Below, one piece after another: positions 13,746 through 26,300 of a DNA stretch of 64,000 nt. The DNA lies in assembly GCA_020055645.1 (NCBI GenBank), contig CM034546.1, forward strand, positions 96,348,001-96,412,000, written 5' to 3'. Position numbers and translations under genes: made by a program. A model generated the notes under the pieces. It was not told the origin of the DNA, ran no database searches, and saw only the letters and a list, made by a program, of their open reading frames with translations. Numbering within the stretch: position 1 is the stretch's first letter; each line of letters begins with the position of its first letter. The DNA comes from Tomocerus qinae (Eukaryota > Arthropoda > Collembola > Entomobryomorpha > Tomoceridae).

Positions 13746-16700
13746 TCAGTTTTCTAAATAACAAGCAAAATTGAGGTAAATTACAAGGCATTAGATTACA
13801 AGCTGTTATATAATGCATTGGGTAAATTATACTACAGATACATTGAGGCACATTTGGCTAGCAGTACAATAAGTAGGTTGCACTTCTTAACGATAATCAG
13901 GTTCCACTAGTATGGACTGCTAGAAGAGACACTCTTTATTAATGCACAGAATTTTTCTTGTGCTTATTCAATGCGATTTGACAGAGAATGGGATTATTTT
14001 GTGTAGCTTCCCCTTTTCTTGTCTCATCTGTTGAAGTTGGTAAAGCATTTGTTGTGACGTGATAGAAGCAAATGGGAAAGACGAGGCCGACAGGGAAGGC
14101 GGATGAAGAGTGAGTTACGCTAGGACACTACCCCAAGTAAAAGTTATGATTATCAAGGGCACAATTACATTTCACGGTGAGCTGATAGGAGAGACGGCGT
14201 GCGTAGCCTCCCTTCTTCACAAAACACATCATGACCCCAACTTGAGTTCTGATATTTTACGGTGACCTATTTGAGTGCAAGCATTAAACGTGCAAGACCA
14301 TTCATCACAACCATTCAGATATACAGCTATACTGTGTCCTTAAGGACGTCATTCTGACACTACCTATCCAAATTAATTACTATGCATTCTCAAATGTTAA
14401 TCTCTACTAGGATTTACATCGCCTTATGTGTGTGTGCCAATTAGTATGGATTAAAATTCAAAAAACAAGGCTTTTATAAAACATCAAAAAAGTCCAAAGA
14501 CTGATGATGTGAAGTAAAAAGCTAAATAGCAGGATCAAAATTAATTATTTTGTATTTATTTGTTCACAGTACTTCATGCTAAATAAATTAGATAGGATGT
14601 ACACAGTTTGTGAAAGCTGTTATTGAGATGTTGATTTTAGATGCTGAAATCCAAAATAGTATAATATCTTTATCGTCATAAAAGCAAGTACTACTCAAGT
14701 TAGGTAAGTAGCTTCTCATTTATGTGCAAGATATCTAACCTGAAGCCAATTACTCAGTACTCTACCTAATCGTCTCGTGTATTTCTAAATATGTCAAACA
14801 AAGAAGGGAATTACCTTCCATTAGTCTCTGCTGGATATCTCTTCTCCTATACACTAGTTATACCGAGTCGCGGATGTACAAAGCATAGGACTATTTATAG
14901 AGGAGTGGTTAGTTGAACCCAAATAAATTACATTAAGTTATCCAGTTGCGTTGCCTCCAGATACTATTGTGTCTGTGATCGTGATCTCACTCTCGAGTGT
15001 ACCTAGTAGGTACTCATCAACTTTACTTATCCATTACTCATAAAAGTGAAACTGCTTCGTACAGGGATTCGCCTAAAATGCAATCTCAATTCCTAAAAAT
15101 ACTTCGTTTTAAGCTTTGAAAATAATTTTTAATTTAATTGCCTGTAATTTTGGGATAACATTCACTTTAACATATCTGGTACCTAGTAGGTCATTTAGTA
15201 CAATAGTGTCGATGATATTTAATTGTTGATCTGAATAACCTTGTCTCCTATTTTGTATTTTTAGGAGATAGTTGCATCAAAACTTCTATCCAGAAAGATT
15301 TAATTTTTCCAGGACGACTTTTGTTAAGCCCTGTATATGAGTTGAGTTTACTATAGTTATTTGTTCTATCCTATGTTTATGTTCTTGCATGTAGTAGCTA
15401 CGTGGGGAAACTGGTAAAGTCAACTCGCATGGCACTCGCATCTGAAAATGAATACGACCCTCTGGGGACAAGCTCACCATGTACACATAGATAAAGCACA
15501 TTAGTAAGTAGGTAGCTGCGTATGTATTTCTAGTATCTACTTTCCTCTTGGAAAACACAAACTTCAAAACAAACCGACCAGAGAACAAAACAGAACAGAC
15601 AAGGAAGAGAGATGCCACTGCCAAATGCAATCCTTGTTTGTAAACTTTCCTATACCTGGAAACTCCATTTACTCGGAGAATGTACACACAAAGTCTGCAG
15701 ATTGCGAAAGTACATTTGCCCAATTGCAATTGTTTTGTTTGAACTTCTGATGGTCATGATCAAATTATGTTTTAGGTTGATACTGTGTCTGCAGCAGAAA
15801 CTCATTTGTTGTTGCTGATCTATTTACCTGGAACAATTTAATTCTAAATTCTACTGCTAAAGATAATATTATAAAGTAAATACGTTGTAGATAATTAAAA
15901 GAAATCCTTAGGTCATAGTTAGAGTTTTTAGAGGAGTTTTATGGGAATCCTCTGCATACTAAACGAATCCTTTCCATCCTCAAGTTCCGTTGCATCGTAA
16001 ATCTCGTTTTATGAATATGCATAGGAAAAATGGCTAAAAAGCCGGATGATGAACTGATAGAGTTATCCAGACTCTTTAGCTGCAAGTTAGGAAGCAAATA
16101 TGAAAAGGCCACAATGAAATTTCCTATCCTATCTTCGATGTTAATTTCACGAGGAAGGAAACTAAGGAGGGATATTACAAGAAGATAATTCAAATTACTC
16201 TTCAGAGGAAATGGGGGAAGAGTGGCTGAATGAAGACAAAAGGAGATTATCAATTCAAGATTACTTTACTTAATTAGTATTCTTAACAGGAGGGGTGCAC
16301 GCGCAAGTAGTGCCAGGCCAGTCTAGCCAAACCAAACCAGTTGCCATTTTATATCTCTCTTTTGCTAAAAGTATTCCTAATTACTCCTAACTATTCATCC
16401 TAATAATCATGCGATTTGAACAGTTTCATGCAAACCCATGTACACAGTGCATGTGTTATTTATATGCGAATAAACGAAACGAAATCCAAGATGGTTGATC
16501 TATAAACAATATTTTACATTATAAGTTTTAACGATTTAATTTTGCTAATCGGTGCTGGACAAATTCATCGAATTCAAACCAAATTACAAAAGAAGCAACC
16601 AATAAAATCTAAGCCACATAAATTAACTTGTACTTAATTTCATGAGATTCTTTGATAACCAAATTAATACTTGTGTAATGTATGTCTGCCGGATCATTAA

Positions 16701-16956
16701 CATGATTTTTACATCGTTTGTAAGCGTAGTGGGATTAAAATTATAATTATATTACGAAGGATACGTCCATATAAATAATTATAAATAAGTAAATCACATG
16801 GGAAATGCATTAAGGTAATTAAGGTACTTTCGTAGATGGTTATCAGTAAGTAGTTCACAGTTTACGTAATGAAATACAATCTTAGAATATTCGGTATATG
16901 GTCTGTAGCACTAATTAGCCGTACCTATTACGAAAAGTGAGTGTAGCTTGTAGGAT
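13746..16956. other. Non-coding DNA, no supported feature
   Basis: About 3.2 kb of AT-rich DNA between the minisatellite and the glycine-rich gene. A 147-codon minus-strand frame at 15,286-15,729 is present but shows no family signature and is not called. The part next to 16,957 should contain the 3' untranslated region of the glycine-rich gene, but I found no canonical poly(A) hexamer for it. Confidence 0.5.
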
Positions 16957-17314
16957 TTAACCGTAGAATCCGAATCCACCTCCATAGTAGCCAGGGAAGC
17001 CGCCGTAAAAGCCTCTGTAGCCACCATAGCCTCCGTATGGGAATCCACCGTATCCATAGCCTCCCCACCCAAGACCGTAGCCTCCGTAAGGGAATCCGAA
17101 TCCGTAGAAGGAATTGGCAGTTTGAAGATCAGTTCCCTTATCGTCCTTTTTCTTCTCTGGTTCTGGGTCAACCGCCAAAACGAGAGCCACGCAAGCGAGG
17201 ACAGCAATAACAGCCTTAAGAAATCAAAATTCAAAATAAAATAAAAAATTCAACTTTTTGAAGAAAAATTTTTGTTAAAAAAATTAAAAATGCGCTTACA
17301 ATGAGCTTGGCCAT
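16957..17314 (-). CDS. Secreted glycine/tyrosine-rich peptide, two exons, nested antisense in the ChAT intron
   Basis: Exons (minus strand) are 17,314-17,300 (five codons) and 17,214-16,957. The 85-base intron has a GTAAG donor and a TTAAG acceptor and is in phase 0. The predicted protein is 90 residues. It starts with a classic signal peptide (residues 1-19, hydrophobic core AVIAVLACVALVLA). A short charged segment DPEPEKKKDDKG (21-32) follows, then from about residue 41 a run built of GGY, GFY and FPYGGYG-like steps ending FGFYG. Splitting a short signal peptide after its first few codons is common in arthropod cuticle and antimicrobial peptide genes. The Gly/Tyr composition resembles structural cuticle peptides and also glycine-rich antimicrobial peptides; sequence alone cannot separate these. 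It lies inside the cholinergic locus on the opposite strand and has its own TATA box. Confidence 0.85.
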
Positions 17315-17406
17315 TGTTGTTCTTTTTGGAATAGAGGATTATGAGAAAGTGAGTGTTTTATGCAAATTCAAAAATTGGTGTGAGAGTGCGAGGAAGGAAT
17401 TAGGCG

Positions 17407-17414
17407 TTTATATA
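17407..17414 (-). promoter_or_regulatory. TATA box of the glycine-rich peptide gene
   Basis: On the minus strand this reads TATATAAA, about 95 bases before the start codon at 17,314. Transcription would begin roughly 30 bases downstream, leaving a 5' untranslated region of about 60 bases. A clear TATA box fits a highly expressed, tissue-specific secreted protein gene. Confidence 0.6.
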
Positions 17415-20400
17415 CCTGTGGCTGGTCAGCAGAGGGCAAGCCGGATAAACTGTTTAGGTAACTGCCTATATTTCATGGACTACAGAGTCATATACTGCTC
17501 TTCTATTTACATACAATGTCTTCATGATGATAAATAAAAAGTCTTAATAGCTCTCTCATTAACAGATGTATGCAGTATGGTTTTACACTGGCTATCATGT
17601 AACAATCATTTAAGTGAAATGAAACCCTCTAACAATAAGTACAGAACTAAGTGAGCAATAACAAAACAACAGCAAGTACATAAGGACAGCATGAAAAATG
17701 TTATAGTACGAGATAAGTGCCAAACTTATCTCGATCTACACGTAACACGCCTCTGCATACGCGAACGTGATTGTCTTGTGATTACTCAGACGTGTATTAC
17801 AAAAACAATATCATTTCCTCCACCCCTTCCTTTCTTAAGCTTGGACTCTTGCAGAATCCTACCCAGAATCAGTACTAACGTAATTCTATGCTAATGTATT
17901 CAAACAAAGAGTAACAAGATACTTATTAAAGTGACCCACTGTTCAGAATAAATACAGAGTTGTGCAAAAATAAGATTATTGGCAGTCTTGAGCTGTAACG
18001 CTGTATGGCTCTTCTAAAGATCTCTTTAGGCATTGAGTAAGGGTAAGGGTAAGGTGAACAAATGAATAGGATGTTACGAAGGCTGAAGCAACTATATAGT
18101 TATGCACTGCATACTTCAGTGATCCCTGGTCTATTTATATCCTACAATAGTAGGTATACTCTGAGGATGTGTGCTTGCAGTCTGCTGATGATGGCTCCTA
18201 CATACCTACGGTCATCTTTTTATTCAAATGGATAATATTCCCCTTTGGGAAAATATACAAATACTTAGGCAGCTCATTATTTTGGGAGTTTTAGCGGAAT
18301 TAATCATAGCATCCAATTACAATGCAAATAGCCTAGACCAAATAAAAAACAAAGTAAACAGTAGTCGATGCAATTAGCGAGAAAATTATGCATATGCCAC
18401 ACAAAACAGAACAGCCTTTCAAATTATAGCTACCTACCTACGTTTTCATTAGTTTAATAAATAGTCTCTGATAATAGGTTCTTAGTTATCTTACTAGGAA
18501 AACGTCTTATCCATCCCTAATAGCTGCTGACGAAAGGAGAGTTTTACTACACATTTAATTACTTACTATATATAGCTAGGTTACTCCAGAGTCGGCTCTA
18601 CTATGCTAGCTTTGTGATGCTAATTAATTGGGGACCGTAGCTAAATATTGTATTTAGCTTTGCTATCTACATGCATAAGTTACTCTTGCTTTCGAACGCA
18701 CAGGAAATGGTGGAATGAAATTATGTCATCATTCATTATGCCTAGACTTATGTCCTTATTGCCATTTGGGTCATTAATAGTGTACTTAACTGTAAGCGAA
18801 TGCAACGTGATTTACGGGTTTGTTACTTGAAACACTCACGCATTAGATATCAGATTACGAATTACAAAATGCTAATACACTTTCCATTGCATTAGCATAA
18901 AATATTCACATTGTATTACTGTTTTGGAGTAATTAATTGGGAACTGAATTCGTACAGTAGTACAAAGCAATATTATATTGTATGCAATCCAAATACCAGT
19001 AGTCTAAAATGGGATCCCTACTATTCCCTACTGTAAAAAATAGTACCATGTATTCAGGTTGTATTGAATTCATCAGTAGAGGAAACATAAGTATCAGGTA
19101 CTGTTTTAAGTATTTTGATAGTAAGGTAAAATCAGATAAGCTGTATTTTAAATTGGAAGCATATCTGTAGCTGGGTATAACTTTTTATGATTATCTGGTG
19201 CTGGGCAGAATCATTTTCTTCATAAGAAACAATATCGTAGTCGGATACATAATTTCAATTTATTTATATTATTATATTACATTCTGCTACAGATTCTTCA
19301 GAACGCAAGTTTTTATGTTGTGGTGAGATACACTAATGTTGATTAAAATTGACTTACTACATGCACGGAATACAAAACGAATGAGTAGATATTAATAGAC
19401 AGAGAGTCGCATGGCTCTTGTTAAGGAAAGCATATGGGTCATTTCATAAGTTCTGGCAAGGTATAAAAATACAACACTTCTAAATAGAGATAAGCAAATG
19501 AGATTTTTCAATTTCAGTTCCTTATTGACGTTGGTAGTTTCAACATGATAGATAGACTTCTATCGGTTCTGTGTGCCGGTTTTCATAGGAAATATCGTGT
19601 TGTTTTTAATTGCCAATTGTGTATTTTATCCTTGGATTCCGTTTTAACTCAGACAATTTTATTTGCATGCGCGATTTAAGATAAATATCTGTAAAGATAG
19701 TTCTTAATGAAGAATTTTAATAACATAGTGCAGTGGCTTAAAGTAAAGATAATGAGAAGCAAATTTTTATTCAGCCGACCTGGCTTTGCCACGTCAATCC
19801 TTCAAGACTTAAGGAACGGATATCCTTTTTCTCTGCTAAAAGGCAAACGAAGATTTTGTAAGTCGAGAATTGAGCAATGTTGGATTCCTTAGTGCATGTA
19901 CGTATTATGTTGCATTTTGTATCTATTGTAATATCTATAAGATAAGAAACACGTAGGCACTTGAACATTCTTTAGCTTATCAGGGAATTCATTAGTATTG
20001 TAATAAGCATTAAGGTGTTATAACCATACCGAGTTTTGTTAATTTACTTATCTGTCTTCCATGCACGGATGCGTAACAAGAACAATTTATTCTTAAATAC
20101 GTTGTATCAATAACATATGCCAATACTACGCGAAAAATGAGTTATTTATACCGAAGGACTACATAAATGACATGTGATAGTGTAAAGAGTTCACGAATAA
20201 AGTCAATGGAGGCATTTAACTTCTTTCGTGAATGTTTCGCAGGGTACATTTATTTTCGTAATGACATTATAAGGTAGCTCCAAGCTAAAATACACGCAAT
20301 GAAATTGTAGTGAGTGTGACAAGAATGACACTTCAAGAGTGTAGACACGAATTAGGCATAACTAAACGCACTTTTTTGAAACAATGGCAATTAACTGTTT

Positions 20401-23324
20401 TACACTATCCAGCAAACACTTGTGCATACAATATACATGCAAAAAAATACTGAGCAATTTTCACGAACGCCATAACTGCAGATTAATTTTCTGATCTGCT
20501 GCCTTGTATTTAGTAGCTGTGATAATTCCTCCAGGATTTTTGTCACCTTGTAGCATGTTATCAAATGAGCTTAATTTCAGTGAGTTTATACGCTACATTT
20601 ACAATTCACACAACTGCTGAAAGCAACGTCAGAAGGACATGACTTTGCTCAATTAAGTGTGAATTTTCTTAGATCTGAGATTTAAAAAGTATCAAATGTG
20701 AATGATAAGTATGTTTTACAGCCTTGGTGCTTATTCATCCGCTAATAACTATTTGTAAAATCATTCATTCCATTCTTTACCTTCAACTTAGTTTATACAA
20801 AATTTCCAAACTGCAATAGGGCATGGCGTTAATTCGAGTGATTGATTCGTTTTAACATTCATCACATCTGTATGCTGGACGCAACTGTTTTTCCGGTTTA
20901 AGAGATCACACCATCATAAGTCACACTTTTAAAATAGAGGCCATTTTATCATAAGGCGATAAACTCTGAATGGAAAGTTAGTACTTTAAATGTACTGTAA
21001 TCTAGAGATATTCCACACGACTATCCCTTTTTGGTGATACAATAGAATCTGATATTATTGGACATAAAAAATAACACTGACGAATTTTGTTTTACATTAG
21101 AACCGACTGTATTTCATTATTTCTTAAAGTTAATACACTAAATTCGTCAATTTCGTCATGATGACTAAAGCATTGCCACTAAATATACACTTGCCTGTTT
21201 TTTCTGATGACAGTAATTTACAAGCGTGAAGTAAAAATGCTCATGAAAACAAGGCTGAACTATGCTAACAAGATTAATTATAAAACTTGCTGAAATGCTT
21301 TGCCCTAAATTGCAGAAGAATCCATTTCTTAACTACATAGGCAACTTTTTCTGTGAAATAGCTTTAAGGCATTGAAAGTTACATATTGTGTATAGCGCAT
21401 AGCAGTTTTGTTTTTCCTGGCTTCAATTGGCAGTTGCTAGTTCCCAGATTTTGCTATCATGTATGCACTAGCTGTCCTTATGGTTGAATAGAGGAATTGG
21501 AGAGGGTCGGAGTTCGTTTATTCAATTATTTCAATTGATTTCACTCGAGTAAGCAAGTATTTTTGCTTTTCCTTTTTGTCTCTTTATTCTTAGGGCTTTT
21601 CTTGTAACTGTCTAAGCGATTTGTGATTTCATGTTCGTTTTTCCATGTTTCTCCTGTGTAGGGTAGGTATATAGAGTTTTATGTGTACGATAAGCATCTC
21701 CCTAACGATTGTTTGACTTATAAGCGTAGTTGTCTTTGCACAAAAGTGTAGCATTAGATACAGAGGAACTTATTAGTGCATCCATTCTTCATTTTCTAAC
21801 TTAGTTAACTGTCGTAATTGCGTAATTTCGTTACTATACAAATAAACTAGTTAGTGTCTGCCGTAAAAATGTCTAGGGACTGGAGGAATCGGGGGCAAAA
21901 CAAAGTCCACTTGGTAAGACAGATAAATGGAGAGATTTTTTAGCAATTCGCGCATCTGTATATAGAGATAGTCTATGAACCACAAAAAGAATTACTCAAA
22001 AGAGTATAAAAGAAGATAAGACGGAGTTCCTATTGGCATTTATAACAAATAAACGTGACGTACATTCAGTACAATAACATAACGTAGGAAATGTAATAAA
22101 GTGTAACTAAAGAAAAGGAAAAACGTGCTCCCATCAGCCTCTTCAAAGTTAAATTCATTTCGTAGGGACTGCGGGTAGTTTTACCGAACATAAAAGGGTA
22201 TAGGTATATCCCAAACCTCCGAGAGGATTCTCATTCATTCGTCATTCAAAACTTGTGATCAGGTCCCTCTGTGAAAACGTCGCCGTCTTGCAGAATAGTT
22301 TTGCCCTTTGCATTGAACTCGGCCCGTGTTTCCCGATTGCACACCAGAAAATCCTGCATTTTATGTAGCACCTGCCTAAGAAGTATTTTCTATACGATAT
22401 CAAGTACTAAAAGAAGTGGAGCAAGGGAGAGAAAAAGGTTTTGGTATAGAGAAAAAGATAAATAGAGATATACAGAGGGAGATAGGGCACGACCTGGCAA
22501 TTTCCCTCGTCTGGCACAACAGTCAAGTCAGCCTTTAAATTTCACAAGCCGGGCAACAGGGGAAATCCGGTGTAAAGTAAAGTAAAGACAGAATTGTAGA
22601 ATCAAGCCAACTCATGTCAAGTCCCACACTCAAATTCTCCTCTCTTCAACTTCTCTTTCTTCTCCTCCTCTCCCAATTGAACTTACAACAACTTTATCAC
22701 TCGCTATCACAATATATCCATATCTCTCTATAACTCTCTTCTCGTGTACAAAACAGTTTAAATAAAATATTATGTACTTCATCAATATCTGTAACAGCGT
22801 ATACTCTAAACTGTACACATGTAGACGTATTTAACCTAGCAACTTTCCATTTCATATCATTCTCCTTGGAATAGTTTCCAACTGGAAAATAACGAATTCA
22901 AAACACGTAATCTCAATAGTAGCTCGTTACGATTTTCTCTTCTGCTCCTCTGCATCCATTCTATGCTCTGTTGAAATAGCCTCCGGTTTTCCTTCCTCCT
23001 CTCCCTTATTCACTGGACTCTATTTGCTAGGCCAACCAAACTGAACCCAAATGGGGATTCTGTCAGATGAACTTAATTTTCCAATCTATAGCTATCGTTA
23101 GGTTACTTAAAGTCTCCACTTGTCCCGAACGGAAATGTTACAGTGAACAATAAACATAAAGGAATATCTATGATGTTATTTTACTAATGATGCACTACAT
23201 TTTATCACTTGCATTTCTATTTCTTGGTCATCTTTTATCATGTACCCACCTCTTATGCTCAACTAAAAGTCAAACTATAAATACATGGTCTATTACTACA
23301 CGAATTACATAATTCTTATTACAG
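17415..23324. other. Non-coding DNA, ChAT intron
   Basis: About 5.9 kb between the glycine-rich gene promoter and the first recognised ChAT exon. Only short frames without family signatures occur. A short (GTAAGG)-type run is seen near 18,041. No RNA gene was recognised. Confidence 0.5.
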
Positions 23325-26300
23325 ATTGGCGAGGTACGGTCACAAACCTTCCAGGCCGGATTCTCAACCGGGCGTCATCCCTGGTATCTTCCGGATTTGG
23401 ACCAATCAGCGATGGCGAAGATAAAGTAAGATTTAATTCTATTTAGGTTGAATGATCGACTACACTCGTTCCAACTACGTCGAATGTGTTACCTGGAATT
23501 ACTTTGCATGTACATATTATTTAATGAATACTGCTGTCCGTGATATTGATGTTGAATTCCTTTTCCCAACTTCCAACCAATAAATCGCCCATGCTCTTTG
23601 ACCTACTTAGTTTTACATAGGATTAATTTAGAAACATTCCGTATTTATTAAAATCGTGCATCGATACTGTTTATGAGTAGTATAGATGTATAAACGAGCA
23701 GTGTGGTATAGAAACAATTATTATGAATTGTCAAAGCTTAGGAGATCTTACGCCAAATCCTTCAATATCAATAGAAAGAATGCACTCAAATCTCTATAAC
23801 TTAACTCTTTGACATAAAGGACAACAACGTAAGGTATGTCGTATAATAATGTAAAATAATACAAGGCAAAATAATATGAGACAATTAAGAGGTCTTTCAT
23901 TCAAGTGGTTGCTTGTCGTATGTCGAGTGTCTCATGCTTTACATTCCAACTCGTCGGATTTTCAGGTCCTCAAGTTTGTCATGCTTGGTGCTTTGTTCGA
24001 ACATCCCCTCTTTTGTACAAGTGCACTATGTACTTTATTGTTATCAGATGTAGTGCCAAAGTATACACAACTTGAGTCCTGAAATCATTACTGCGTACAA
24101 ATATTGTTAGGCATTTCAGCTAGAATACACTTGATGTTAAGCTTTGGAACATTAATAAAAAAATTTAAAACTCATTACAGGAATCATTAAAAAATCGAAA
24201 ATAGGTTCTAGCTACATTAACCTAAGTTTAGAATGTGGGTAATTGAAGTAGAAGCAATAGCAATTTTAAATCTACTATGGTTAATGGTTGTAATAATAGG
24301 CAATGGGACATTTATGAAAAGTGGACAAGAAAACTTACATCGATAAAACTACTTAAAGTATTATTGCTGTAGTACATAACCTAAATCTCTGTAAACTAAT
24401 GGATCAATTACTAGTCGGAAGAAATTAACGTAAGATTGGCTAGTCTTGTGGTGTAATGGATTTTAGCTAATGGAGGAGGAATGTAAGCAATGATTTTACG
24501 TGTAAATGTCTATTCTTTGAAATGGAAGCATATTGTATAAGTGAAGGTGGATGATTGTTGGCAATAATAGGTTATGTAGAGTAAGTAAGGATAGATACTA
24601 GGTAAGTGGAAAGTGCGTGGAGTGTAAGTAATGTGTTTGGGTAATGTGCTCGGGCTAATAGGTTGCGACAGTAAATAGTTCAGAAGTAAGGAGGAACAAT
24701 AGGGCTTATTTTATTGTGAGCTTTATTAGGATCGTGCCCAATGTGGTGTAGTGTAGATTGTCGGTTTATTACATCGAATACAGAGTTTTCTCGATAGTGT
24801 AGTGTGGAGTCCATTACCATTACTCCATTATTATGGAGAAGACAAGGGAGGATAAATCACTTGGCTGTCGACACTCATAATTGTCAGCATCACCGCAGCC
24901 GGAAGAATTCGGAGGGTGAACCACCAAACACAAGAGGGATGTTTTCCAATATCTTGTCCTCCTGCATCTTCCTTTCTCCCATCTCCACTACTGTCTATAT
25001 AACATTTACTAAGATCCTGGCCCAGGATTCCTGGGATGTGGGAAAAACATTTATGTATCTCTTAAGGCTATCTTCTTCGATAGCATCAAATTAGTTAGAT
25101 ATCCCCTATGTAAATACTATATTCCTATTTATACTGTGGCGACCACAGAAATTAGAGAAATAATATTTGCTTGATAGAAATTCAGCATTAGCCATTAGCC
25201 AGAGTAAAGTCTTCTCAAGATAAATAAATAACGTAAGATATACGTTTGGCTACCTTTTCTATGCTTTCTTTTCTCCGTTGTTGTGTCTACTCTGGTATAA
25301 TTTAGGAAAGGGGAAAAGTTGTTGCCAATACGTTCTCCTGCGAATTAGTCACGTAATTTTCTTATCTCATTACATGATTCATGTCCTTGACTTACTTATT
25401 ATGAGACAGCTTTCTCAAAATAGATCATTCAATTATGTACTTTGAGTGCCATAATCCATAAAATATTGTATCGAATTCTAGGAATATCTCAGGATGATAT
25501 TTTCCCTTGTGGGAGTAAATTACGAATGAGGCTGTAATAGACAATAATAATCGACTAATAGTGCTACCTTCTTATGGAGATAATTTGTATCTGGCCACAG
25601 TAGCAATATTGACTAATAGTATTTTAATATTTTTTACTCGGGTGAATGACAACGAAAAAAATAGTGAAAATAGTTTATTACTCGATTTACATGTATGAAG
25701 ATGTTTTAAGACACGCATTTATGTGAATTTTAAAATGAGGTCAAGACGAAGTGTTCCTTTAAAGTGTGTGGCTCTCAATATCGTTGTGTCAGGCATTGTC
25801 CAGGTACATTTTGGTTAATTGCAAATTGTAGACTACCACTTTAGGTAATTTATTTTTTATTATTTAATCGCTTCTGCAAACTTAGTTCGTTTCGTTTTTT
25901 AAGACAAAGATTACGTCGGTTTTTGGTCTCTTTGAGTATAAATTGAATGTGAAGAATCGGATAGTGAATTGTAAGGGACATTTTAAGAGAATGTGACAAA
26001 GATAGATTACAGTGTGCAGAGAGGAAGAGCACCTGCCAACTTTCCCATCACATATCACTTTCCATTCTTCATTTTCCCTGACTAATGCCAAGGCACTATA
26101 GTTAAGTGTAAAGGTATACAACTTCCTTCAAAGGTATACATACATATCCATTATACTTTAGTGCTCGTAAATTTTAAAGTAGTATTTGAATCCTTGTTTG
26201 CCATTCCTAGATGTACTTAGCAAATGTAGTGAGTGTGCGTTTGATCGGATCTGTGCGGTTTGGGTAATGTCATTAGGGAATTCCTAAGAAATTGGTAAAA

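Noticed and set aside
13393..13761. 122-codon frame encoding a YPILSDFIRF-type repeat protein
   Set aside because: The frame exists only because the 10-base minisatellite unit lacks stops in this phase. There is no start context or flanking conserved sequence.
15286..15729. 147-codon minus-strand open frame, the longest in the left non-coding region
   Set aside because: No family motif, no splice or promoter context, composition like random AT-rich translation. Could be chance.
24804..25094. 96-codon plus-strand frame with a slightly GC-richer start
   Set aside because: No homology, no splice sites that would link it to ChAT in frame, and no promoter signal.
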